From assembly GCA_934436245.1 (NCBI GenBank), contig CAKSAM010000007.1, positions 1-64,000 of the forward strand: DNA of 64,000 nucleotides. The letters are read 5' to 3'. This DNA comes from an uncultured Acetatifactor sp. GTDB taxonomy: Bacteria > Bacillota > Clostridia > Lachnospirales > Lachnospiraceae. The notes below the pieces were generated by a model. It worked only from the letters and a program-made list of their open reading frames with translations. It was not told the DNA's origin and made no database searches. Both the position numbers and the translations under genes were made by a program. This document shows, in pieces, positions 41,666-49,647 of the stretch (positions within the stretch are counted from its first letter, which is position 1; every line of letters starts with the position of its first letter).

Positions 41666-42190
41666 ATGATGCTACAACAGTTCTATCCGGATCATGAGGC
41701 GGATTCCGCATATGGAATAGATTACAATTCTTTATATCAGCAGGGCTACCGGGGGATTATTTTTGACATTGATAATACGCTGGTTCCCCATGGGGCACCG
41801 GCAACCCGGCAGGCAGCAGAGTTTTTCGCAAAGCTCCGGGAAATGGGGTTTTGCACGTTGCTTTTGTCGAATAACAAAGAGCCCCGCGTAAAAGGTTTTG
41901 CGGATGAAGTGGGTTCATCTTATATTTATAAAGCAGGAAAACCGGGACGGAAAGGGTACTTTCGGGCTATGGAGCAGATGGGGACAACGAAAGATACCAC
42001 GTTATTTGTGGGGGATCAGCTGTTTACGGATGTATGGGGTGCAAAAAAATGTGGAATTGTAACGTATCTCACAAAGCCGATCCATCCGAAAGAGGAGATC
42101 CAGATCGTCCTTAAGAGATATTTGGAAAAGCTTGTCCTGTTTTTCTACCACAGACAATGCAGCCGGAAAGGAAGAAGTCATGCTGAATGA
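41666..42190 (+). CDS. yqeG: YqeG family HAD phosphatase
   Basis: A 174-residue HAD-IIIA phosphatase of the YqeG type. Motif I is FDIDNTLVP (about residues 31-39), motif II CTLLLSNN, the lysine is in YKAGKPGRKG, and motif III is VGDQLFTDVWGA. YqeG commonly neighbours aroE and ribosome-related genes in Firmicutes, as here. The substrate is unknown. ATG 41666 follows AGGAAAGG; GTG two codons earlier overlaps the ribosome site. It overlaps aroE by 11 bp. Confidence 0.9.
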   Translation: MMLQQFYPDHEADSAYGIDYNSLYQQGYRGIIFDIDNTLVPHGAPATRQAAEFFAKLREMGFCTLLLSNNKEPRVKGFADEVGSSYIYKAGKPGRKGYFRAMEQMGTTKDTTLFVGDQLFTDVWGAKKCGIVTYLTKPIHPKEEIQIVLKRYLEKLVLFFYHRQCSRKGRSHAE

Positions 42191-43067
42191 TATCAATGGA
42201 TATACCAGAACCTGTGGATTGATCGGAAATCCCGTGGAACACACACTGTCTCCTGTGATTCATAATACGCTTTCCATGGTATTAGGGAAAAATCTGGCAT
42301 ATGTTCCGTTTCATGTGGAGACGGGAAGGCTGGAAGATGCGATCAAGGGAGCGTTTGCTTTGAACCTGCTGGGAATGAATGTTACGGTTCCTTATAAGAG
42401 TGAAGTAATTCCTTTCCTGGATGAAATCGATCCGCTTGCTGCAAATATCGGAGCAGTGAACACACTGGTGCGTACGGAAAAAGGGTACAAAGGCTATAAT
42501 ACAGATATGCCGGGACTGTACCGCGCCATGTGTGAAGACAGGGTAAAGGTAAAGGGAGAAAAGGTATTGATCCTGGGTGCCGGCGGAGTGGCAAGAGCGG
42601 TGGCCATGTTATTGCTGGATAAGGGGGCAAAAGAGACGATCATTTTGAACCGCACGGTGCAAAAAGCACAGAAAGTGGCAGAGGAAGTGAATCATCTGGC
42701 AGGAAGAACATTTGCAAAGGCACTGTCCGTAGACGAGTATGATTCCCTGCCGGAGGGGGAACGTTATCTGGCAATTCAGGCAACCAGCGTTGGAATGTAT
42801 CCTGATTGTGATGCGGCAGTGATTGAAGATCCCGGCTTTTATCAAAGAGTTCATACCGGGTATGATCTCATCTTCAACCCACCTGAGACACGTTTTATGA
42901 AGCTGGTGAAGGAACAGGGCGGAAGAGCATATAACGGTGCCAGAATGCTTCTGTATCAGGGGATCATTGCCTTTGAACTGTGGACAGACTGTGAGATAGA
43001 ATCCTGGCTGGCAGATAAGGTATATGAACGTATGCAGAATGCGAAAAAGACAGAGGATGGAAAATAG
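42180..43067 (+). CDS. aroE: Shikimate dehydrogenase (NADP+)
   Basis: A 295-residue enzyme that reduces 3-dehydroshikimate to shikimate. Substrate-binding motif HTLSPVIHN, catalytic lysine in NVTVPYKSEV, YNTDMPG, the NADP loop LGAGGVARAVA with NRT after it, and QATSVGMYP and GYDLIFNPPETRF are all present. ATG 42180 follows CCGGAAAGGAAG and overlaps yqeG. It is followed, with a 10-bp overlap, by a shikimate kinase/dehydroquinase fusion frame, so three consecutive steps of the pathway are grouped. Confidence 0.96.
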   Translation: MLNDINGYTRTCGLIGNPVEHTLSPVIHNTLSMVLGKNLAYVPFHVETGRLEDAIKGAFALNLLGMNVTVPYKSEVIPFLDEIDPLAANIGAVNTLVRTEKGYKGYNTDMPGLYRAMCEDRVKVKGEKVLILGAGGVARAVAMLLLDKGAKETIILNRTVQKAQKVAEEVNHLAGRTFAKALSVDEYDSLPEGERYLAIQATSVGMYPDCDAAVIEDPGFYQRVHTGYDLIFNPPETRFMKLVKEQGGRAYNGARMLLYQGIIAFELWTDCEIESWLADKVYERMQNAKKTEDGK

Positions 43068-44052
43068 TGTGAAAAATAAGCGGAAGAATATTGTGCTGAT
43101 CGGCTTTATGGGATCAGGGAAGACAACACTGGGGCTCAAATTGTCCTATCTGCTCCGGATGCCGGTGGAGGATACGGACAAACTGATCGAGCGGCAGGAA
43201 GGAAGAAGTATTGCGCAGATTTTTGCAGATGACGGAGAAGCATATTTCAGGGAACTGGAGACAGAAATGCTGAGGAAATGCGGAGAACAGAAATACGAGA
43301 GAATTCTGTCAGTCGGTGGAGGCACTCCGGTAAACCCGGTAAACAGGTCTCTTTTGCATAAATGCGGAACCGTAGTATACTTAAGAGTATCACCGGAAGT
43401 GGTCTACGAGAGACTGAAAAATGATACTACGAGACCCCTGCTTCAGTGTGAAGATCCCTTAGGGAGAATAAGAGAACTTTTGTCGGTCAGAGATGCTATC
43501 TATACAGAATGTGCAGATATCATACTGGATGTGGATAACCGGTATTCGGATGAACTGGCGGAGGAACTGCAGCTGCGGTTACGCAGGAAAGAAACAGTAC
43601 AGAAGGAGAGAAAAGGAATGAAAATACTTGTGATCAATGGTCCCAACCTGAATTTCCTGGGCATTAGAGAGAAGAAAATCTATGGAACGCAGGATTATCA
43701 GTATTTACTGGATCTGATTGCCCAAAAGGCAAGAGAGACAGAGAATGAGATACAGGTATTCCAGAGCAATCACGAAGGTGCCATCATTGACAGGATCCAG
43801 GAGGCATATTCTGACGGGACAGACGGCATTGTGATCAATCCGGGTGCCTATACCCATTACAGCTACGCTATCCGGGATGCACTGGCAAGTGTGGATATTC
43901 CGAAGGTGGAAGTGCATATTTCCGATATAACGAGTAGAGAAGAGTTTCGCAAAGTCTCTGTGACGGCACTGGTATGCAATAAGCAGATCTACGGTCAGGG
44001 ACTGGACGGATATCTGCAGGCGATCGATTTCCTGTGGGGAGACAGACAGTAG
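43057..44052 (+). CDS. aroKQ: Shikimate kinase fused to type II 3-dehydroquinate dehydratase
   Basis: A 331-residue frame. Residues about 10-180 are shikimate kinase: GFMGSGKTTLG (P-loop), EDTDKLIE, FRELETEML, SVGGGTPVN and the lid RPLL. From Met188 (ATG 43618) it is a complete type II dehydroquinase: ILVINGPNLNFLG, YGTQDY with catalytic Tyr, FQSNHEGAIID, NPGAYTHYSYAI and VEVHISDITSREEFR. There is no stop between them. A strong internal site (GAAGGAGAGAAAAGGA) before ATG 43618 could also yield AroQ alone. The N-terminal start is uncertain: ATG 43057 or GTG 43069. Confidence 0.9.
   Translation: MENSVKNKRKNIVLIGFMGSGKTTLGLKLSYLLRMPVEDTDKLIERQEGRSIAQIFADDGEAYFRELETEMLRKCGEQKYERILSVGGGTPVNPVNRSLLHKCGTVVYLRVSPEVVYERLKNDTTRPLLQCEDPLGRIRELLSVRDAIYTECADIILDVDNRYSDELAEELQLRLRRKETVQKERKGMKILVINGPNLNFLGIREKKIYGTQDYQYLLDLIAQKARETENEIQVFQSNHEGAIIDRIQEAYSDGTDGIVINPGAYTHYSYAIRDALASVDIPKVEVHISDITSREEFRKVSVTALVCNKQIYGQGLDGYLQAIDFLWGDRQ
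43618..44052 (+). CDS. aroQ: Possible separate AroQ product from an internal start
   Basis: ATG 43618 with AAGGAG about 9 nt upstream would give a 144-residue dodecamer-type dehydroquinase of exactly normal length. It is in frame with the kinase, so it would be an internal translation product rather than a separate gene. It is listed so that both forms are considered. Confidence 0.5.
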   Translation: MKILVINGPNLNFLGIREKKIYGTQDYQYLLDLIAQKARETENEIQVFQSNHEGAIIDRIQEAYSDGTDGIVINPGAYTHYSYAIRDALASVDIPKVEVHISDITSREEFRKVSVTALVCNKQIYGQGLDGYLQAIDFLWGDRQ

Positions 44053-44097
44053 TTTCGCAGAAAATTGAAAAAATGCTGAAAAATTTTTCAAAAGTAG

Positions 44098-44126
44098 TTG
44101 AAATGTGCATGTTTTTATATTAAAAT
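44098..44126 (+). promoter_or_regulatory. Promoter of efp
   Basis: TTGAAA (44098-44103), 17 bp, TAAAAT (44121-44126). Confidence 0.65.
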
Positions 44127-44168
44127 GTTAAAGAATTATGACGTGAAAATATTTAGGAGGAATACATT

Positions 44169-44726
44169 ATGATTTCTGCAGGTGATTTCAGAAATGGTAT
44201 TACCATTGAGTATGATAACAATGTTTACCAGATTATCGAATTCCAGCATGTTAAGCCGGGAAAGGGTGCAGCTTTCGTAAGAACCAAGCTGAAGAACATC
44301 AAGAGTGGTGGTGTGGTTGAGAAGACTTTCCGCCCTACTGAGAAGTGCCCTCAGGCGCGTATTGATAGAAAGGATATGCAGTATCTGTATGAAGATGGCG
44401 ATCTTTATTACTTCATGGATACTGAGACTTATGATCAGGTTGCACTGAATGCTGAGACTGTAGGTGATGCGCTGAAGTTCGTAAAAGAGAACGAAATGTG
44501 CAAGATCTGCTCTCACAATGGCAGCGTATTCTCTGTTGAACCTCCTCTGTTCGTAGAACTGGAGATTACTGAGACTGAGCCCGGATTCAAGGGTGATACC
44601 GCTACCGGTGCCAGCAAACCCGCTACCGTTGAGACCGGAGCTACCGTAGCTGTACCTCTGTTCGTTAACCAGGGTGATAAGATCAAGATCGATACCAGAA
44701 CCGGTGAGTATCTGTCCCGTGCATAA
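44169..44726 (+). CDS. efp: Elongation factor P
   Basis: A 185-residue, three-domain translation factor that relieves ribosome stalling at proline runs. The modification loop reads [12 protein letters not shown] with Lys32 at the tip, as in the Firmicutes form that carries a 5-aminopentanol group in B. subtilis. EFVKENE-type linkers and the C-terminal [20 protein letters not shown] are typical. ATG 44169 follows TAGGAGGAATACATT. It has its own promoter and terminator. Confidence 0.97.
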   Translation: MISAGDFRNGITIEYDNNVYQIIEFQHVKPGKGAAFVRTKLKNIKSGGVVEKTFRPTEKCPQARIDRKDMQYLYEDGDLYYFMDTETYDQVALNAETVGDALKFVKENEMCKICSHNGSVFSVEPPLFVELEITETEPGFKGDTATGASKPATVETGATVAVPLFVNQGDKIKIDTRTGEYLSRA

Positions 44727-44773
44727 TCAGCCATGGACAGGTCTGTTCTGAATAATATCCGTTAAGAACCTGT

Positions 44774-44818
44774 AAGGCAATAAGTTATCCTTGTGAAAGG
44801 TGGCTTGTTGCCTTTTAT
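44774..44818 (+). terminator. Terminator after efp
   Basis: AAGGCAATAAG (44774-44784) pairs with CTTGTTGCCTT (44804-44814), followed by TTATT. Confidence 0.7.
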
Positions 44819-44891
44819 TGTACTACTGATACCACACATGGGAAAACAGGGACTGGGGAGTCTGCATCGGAGAGGCATGGAGGTATAAAGT

Positions 44892-45788
44892 ATGGAAATT
44901 TCAACATTTATAGTGAAAGTACAGAAGGCAGTCAGAGAAGCATTGGGACAGGAATATGCTGTGGAGCTGAAGGAAGTGCGGAAAAACAATGGTGTGGTAC
45001 TTCAGGGACTGATGATCCGGAAGAAAGAGGAGCATGTGATGCCAACGATTTATCTGAATTCCTTCTGGGAGGCATATGAAGGCGGAGTGGCTTTTGCGGA
45101 AATTATTAAGAAGATTGTAAGCATCTTCAGGGAAGATGGTGTTGGCAGAAAAATTGATGTTGCCTTTTTCACAGAATTTGACAAGGTGAAAGATAGAGTG
45201 TGTTTCCGCCTGGTGAATCGAGAGAAAAACGTGGAACTGCTGGAGAAGGCTCCTTATATTCCCATGCTGGATCTGGCAATTTGCTTTTATTATGCATTCG
45301 ACAGTGGCGGAGTGGAGAATGGGATGATTCCCATTTACCGGTCACATCTTGATAACTGGGGAGTATCAGAGAGGGATCTGATGGAATGTGCAATGGAGAA
45401 TACACCCAGACTGTTTCCGAGTGAGATAATTCCGATGGAAAATGTATTGGGTGATCTTTTGCAGGAGATCCCGGAAGAAATGAGACAGGATATTATGCAA
45501 AAAGTGTCCATGAAAATTCTGACCAATTCCCGTAAGACCTATGGTGCCTGCAGTATTTTGTATCCGGGAGTGCTGGAACGGATGGCAGAGCAGCTGAACG
45601 GAGACTTCTATCTGATTCCCAGCTCGGTACATGAATTTCTTTTATTGCCGAAAGAACAGGAACGGGGTGAGGACGAACTGAGGGAAATGATCTTAGAGGT
45701 AAACAGAACGGAGATTTCGCCGGAAGAAGTTCTGTCGGATCATCTGTATTTTTTCTGTAAAAAAGAAAAAGAGATAAGGATGCTATAA
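44892..45788 (+). CDS. DUF5688 family protein
   Basis: A 298-residue cytoplasmic protein matching the DUF5688 family of Lachnospiraceae. Recognisable parts are YAVELKEVRKNNGVVLQGL, TIYLNSFWEAYEGG, RLVNREKNVELL, LDLAICFYYAFD, and YGACSILYPGVLERMAEQL, followed by the helix and tail EEVLSDHLYFFCK. The function is unknown. ATG 44892 follows GGAGGTATAAAGT. It ends shortly before the tRNA promoter. Confidence 0.85.
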   Translation: MEISTFIVKVQKAVREALGQEYAVELKEVRKNNGVVLQGLMIRKKEEHVMPTIYLNSFWEAYEGGVAFAEIIKKIVSIFREDGVGRKIDVAFFTEFDKVKDRVCFRLVNREKNVELLEKAPYIPMLDLAICFYYAFDSGGVENGMIPIYRSHLDNWGVSERDLMECAMENTPRLFPSEIIPMENVLGDLLQEIPEEMRQDIMQKVSMKILTNSRKTYGACSILYPGVLERMAEQLNGDFYLIPSSVHEFLLLPKEQERGEDELREMILEVNRTEISPEEVLSDHLYFFCKKEKEIRML

Positions 45789-45816
45789 AAAACTAAATTT
45801 TTCCAACAATTTAAAC

Positions 45817-45845
45817 TGGACATATGTAGTGATATATGATATTAT
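45817..45845 (+). promoter_or_regulatory. Promoter of tRNA-Arg
   Basis: TGGACA (45817-45822), 17 bp, TATTAT (45840-45845). The -10 overlaps the left inverted repeat. Confidence 0.65.
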
Positions 45846-45969
45846 AGTCGAGGTGATGTAACAAATTTGTAATATTTGCATCCGTAGTCTAATGGATAGA
45901 ACGGAGGCCTCCGACGCCTTTAATGCAGGTTCGATTCCTGTCGGATGCATTTACATCACCTTGACTATA
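45843..45969. repeat. 19-bp inverted repeats flanking tRNA-Arg
   Basis: TATAGTCGAGGTGATGTAA (45843-45861) and TTACATCACCTTGACTATA (45951-45969) are inverted copies matching at 18 of 19 positions. The tRNA gene lies between them, 16 bp from the left and 1 bp from the right repeat. An RNA starting near 45851 would keep about 11 of the pairs. Confidence 0.85.
45878..45949 (+). tRNA. tRNA-Arg (anticodon CCG)
   Basis: A complete 72-nt cloverleaf. The acceptor stem GCATCCG pairs with CGGATGC, the D arm is GTCTAATGGATAGAAC, the anticodon stem is GAGGC/GCCTT with loop CTCCGAC (anticodon CCG, reading CGG), and the T arm has GGTTCGATTCC. The discriminator is A. The CCA end is not encoded. Confidence 0.95.
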
Positions 45970-45983
45970 GAGAGTGATAAGAG

Positions 45984-46003
45984 AAGCCGCTTGCGGCTTT
46001 TTG
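45984..46003 (+). terminator. Terminator of the tRNA unit
   Basis: AAGCCGC (45984-45990) pairs with GCGGCTT (45993-45999) and runs into TTTTT. With a two-base loop the real loop probably opens by one pair. Confidence 0.75.
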
Positions 46004-46064
46004 CGATTATAGAAACTTTTTAGCTGAACAGTTACAAGGTTTTGAGAGTTGGAAAGGACGTCAT

Positions 46065-47273
46065 ATGTGGAAGGAAAAAGTACATTCTGTTGGTAATTAT
46101 ATCATAAAGCATAGTAAGATGATTTTGCCCACGGTAGTTGTTGTAGCCGTGGCTGTCACAGTATCTGTAAGCCTGAGCCTTGGAAATAAGCACAGAGAAG
46201 AGCAGCAGGCGGCAGAAGTGGCAACGGTTTCCGGAGAAGCTATCACGGAAGCGGCAACGGAAGAGGTTCCTCTGGTGGCCAATGAAGAAGGAGCAGTTTA
46301 TACTCTGGTGGCGACGTATTATAATGCAATGGCTACGGGAGATGAGACTACACTTCGCTCTGTATGTGATGAAATTTCAGATAAAGATATGTATCGTTAT
46401 CTGGAGCTGTCACAGTATATTGATTATTATCCGACATTGGAAATTTATACCAAGACGGGACCGGAAGAAGGTTCTGTTATTGCTTATGTATATTATAAGA
46501 TTGCCTTTGTAGACCATGAAGAGGAGGTTCCCGGATATCAGGCACTGTATATCTGTACAAATGATCAGGGTGGACTGTATATTAAACGGGGAGAGAACAG
46601 CGAAGAAGTAAATGATTACATCAAGAAAGTAAGTACCCAGGATGATGTTGTGGAATTTAACAACAAGATCACGGTAGAATATAATGAACTTATGGTAGAA
46701 CATCCGGAAGTATTGCAATATATCAGTGAACTGGATTCCCAGGTAAGTATTGTCGTAGGTGAAAAACTGGCAGACCAGGTAACCGGTGAGCAGAATACAG
46801 ACACCGGAAGTGAAGAGGGAACCACAGATGGTCAGGATACGCAGACAGAGGGCGGTGAACAGCCTGCAGAAGAACAACAGGGACCGCAGTATGCGACTGC
46901 TACAACTACTGTGAATGTGCGAAGCTCTGACAGTGAGCAGGCTGATAAGCTGGGCAAAGTGTCAGGAGGTACCAAGCTTCAGGTAATAGAACAGCGCCCG
47001 AACGGATGGACCAAGGTAGATTATGAAGGCAAGGAAGGCTATATCAAGACAGAGTTCCTGCAGGCGGCAGAGAGCGCTGCCGGAGCAGAGACTGTAGGAA
47101 CTGTTACTGCCTCAACCAATATCAATGTACGTGCCTCAGCCAGTGAGACGGCAGACCGCCTGGGTGTTCTTTCCGGTGGCGATTCTGCGGAATTGGTGGG
47201 TACGGAAGGCGACTGGAGCAAAATCAAATATAACGGTCAGATCGGATATGTAAAGAGCGAATATGTGCAATAA
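46065..47273 (+). CDS. Membrane-anchored protein with two SH3b domains
   Basis: A 402-residue protein with an N-terminal membrane segment (ILPTVVVVAVAVTVSVSL, about residues 20-40), an extracellular alpha/beta region (about 70-220) resembling NTF2/SnoaL-like folds (TLVATYYNAMATGDE, IAYVYYKIAF), a Glu/Gln/Thr-rich linker, and two bacterial SH3 domains at about 283-340 and 349-402 (VNVRSSDSEQADKLGKV and INVRASASETADRLGVL). SH3b domains usually bind cell-wall peptides. ATG 46065 follows GGAAAGGACGTCAT. Confidence 0.85.
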   Translation: MWKEKVHSVGNYIIKHSKMILPTVVVVAVAVTVSVSLSLGNKHREEQQAAEVATVSGEAITEAATEEVPLVANEEGAVYTLVATYYNAMATGDETTLRSVCDEISDKDMYRYLELSQYIDYYPTLEIYTKTGPEEGSVIAYVYYKIAFVDHEEEVPGYQALYICTNDQGGLYIKRGENSEEVNDYIKKVSTQDDVVEFNNKITVEYNELMVEHPEVLQYISELDSQVSIVVGEKLADQVTGEQNTDTGSEEGTTDGQDTQTEGGEQPAEEQQGPQYATATTTVNVRSSDSEQADKLGKVSGGTKLQVIEQRPNGWTKVDYEGKEGYIKTEFLQAAESAAGAETVGTVTASTNINVRASASETADRLGVLSGGDSAELVGTEGDWSKIKYNGQIGYVKSEYVQ

Positions 47274-47275
47274 CA

Positions 47276-47432
47276 GATTTTCCAAGTTCGTAAGGTCGCG
47301 GATGCTTGCATACAGCGACTTATGAACTTGAGAAAATCACACCTACATGAGGAAGAAGCGATTTGCGGAAGCAAATCAGCGGAATCCGAATGTAGGTGGA
47401 ATTGCGAGAGCAGCATAGCTGCAGAGCAATTC
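47276..47432. repeat. Multi-armed hairpin element 3
   Basis: Three consecutive arms are present. Arm 1 pairs GATTTTC (47276-47282) with GAAAATC (47332-47338), AAGTTC with GAACTT, and GTCGC with GCGAC. Arm 2 pairs CACCTACAT (47340-47348) with ATGTAGGTG (47390-47398) and contains GATTTGC-GGAA-GCAAATC. Arm 3 pairs GAATTGC (47399-47405) with GCAATTC (47426-47432) and contains GCAGC-ATA-GCTGC. The gap 47274-47526 has no gene. Confidence 0.75.
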
Positions 47433-47495
47433 GTGTTGCGTGGAGAAATAGGGCGAATGCCCGACAGCGAATAGAATAAGATAATTCCGGGAAAG

Positions 47496-47526
47496 CTTCT
47501 TACCAAAAAAGGTAAGGAGTTTTTTT
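47496..47526 (+). terminator. Terminator-like hairpin containing a ribosome site
   Basis: CTTCTTACC (47496-47504) pairs with GGTAAGGAG (47511-47519), followed by seven T up to the ATG at 47527. The Shine-Dalgarno AAGGAG is inside the right arm. Confidence 0.75.
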
Positions 47527-47985
47527 ATGAGTAAATCTAAGAATATAACCCTGAAAAAACAGGAAATTAATATTTATAGAGAAATTCAGCGAAATACAGA
47601 GATGGCTATGAAAGCGTTGGATGCTATTACAGATAAAATCTATGATGACAGACTGGCATCGGAGGTAGCGGAGCAGGAACTGCATTATTCAAGATTTCGT
47701 GACAGGGCAGTGCAGATACTGATAGAAGGCAAAGCACAGACTTATCGTGAAAATGCCATGGAGAATGCAATGCTGCGAATGGGAATTGGTTACAATACGC
47801 TTTTGAATACCAGTACCGGTCATATTGCAGAAATGATCATTAAAGGATGCAATAACGGAGTACTGGAGATGGAAAAGGTGCTGGCTCACAATGAAGAGTT
47901 CGCAGGGACCTCCTGCCGTAGTCTGGCAAGGGAACTGATTGAGATGGAAAATTCCAATATCCGTACATTAAAAGAGTATTTATAG
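47527..47985 (+). CDS. Helical protein of unknown function
   Basis: A 152-residue protein predicted by eye to be all-helical, with four long amphipathic segments (KQEINIYREIQRNTEMAMKAL, SEVAEQELHYSRFRDRAVQIL, ENAMENAMLRMGIGYNTL, and AEMIIKGCNNGVLEMEKV). This resembles the four-helix layout of ferritin-like or DUF2383-type proteins, but the usual metal ligands are not obvious. ATG 47527 lies directly after a hairpin that hides its ribosome site. Its function is unknown. Confidence 0.7.
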   Translation: MSKSKNITLKKQEINIYREIQRNTEMAMKALDAITDKIYDDRLASEVAEQELHYSRFRDRAVQILIEGKAQTYRENAMENAMLRMGIGYNTLLNTSTGHIAEMIIKGCNNGVLEMEKVLAHNEEFAGTSCRSLARELIEMENSNIRTLKEYL

Positions 47986-48028
47986 CATACAAAACGACCG
48001 CTTTCGTCAAAATAACATACACTATAAC

Positions 48029-48068
48029 GCACAAATTGTATACTTGCATACCTTTTTGTGCAATTTTT
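48029..48068 (+). terminator. Terminator before gdhA
   Basis: GCACAAA (48029-48035) pairs with TTTGTGC (48055-48061), with GTAT/ATAC inside, followed by AATTTTTAT. Confidence 0.65.
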
Positions 48069-48114
48069 ATAGAAAATGGTCTAAAACTTTTACGATTTAG
48101 TGAAATAAAGTTTA

Positions 48115-48143
48115 TTGTACAATTAAAAAAGTCGTTTTATAAT
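48115..48143 (+). promoter_or_regulatory. Promoter of gdhA
   Basis: TTGTAC (48115-48120), 17 bp, TATAAT (48138-48143). The leader also holds the small inverted repeat CAACC-A-GGTTG. Confidence 0.8.
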
Positions 48144-48145
48144 AA

Positions 48146-49549
<1,404 letters not shown>

Positions 49550-49575
49550 TAGTTGGATATAAGTATCAGAGATAT

Positions 49576-49644
49576 AAAAAGTCCCCGGAATCTGAAGTTC
49601 CGGGGACTTTTTTTTAAGTGGTGCGCCCTGCGGCGCACCTTTTT
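49576..49644 (+). terminator. Tandem terminators after gdhA
   Basis: AAAAAGTCCCCGGAA pairs with TTCCGGGGACTTTTT (49576-49612). A second stem, GGTGCGCC/GGCGCACC with TTTTT (49620-49644), follows immediately. The second overlaps the region just past the minus-strand PBP stop. Confidence 0.92.
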
Positions 49645-49647
49645 GCT

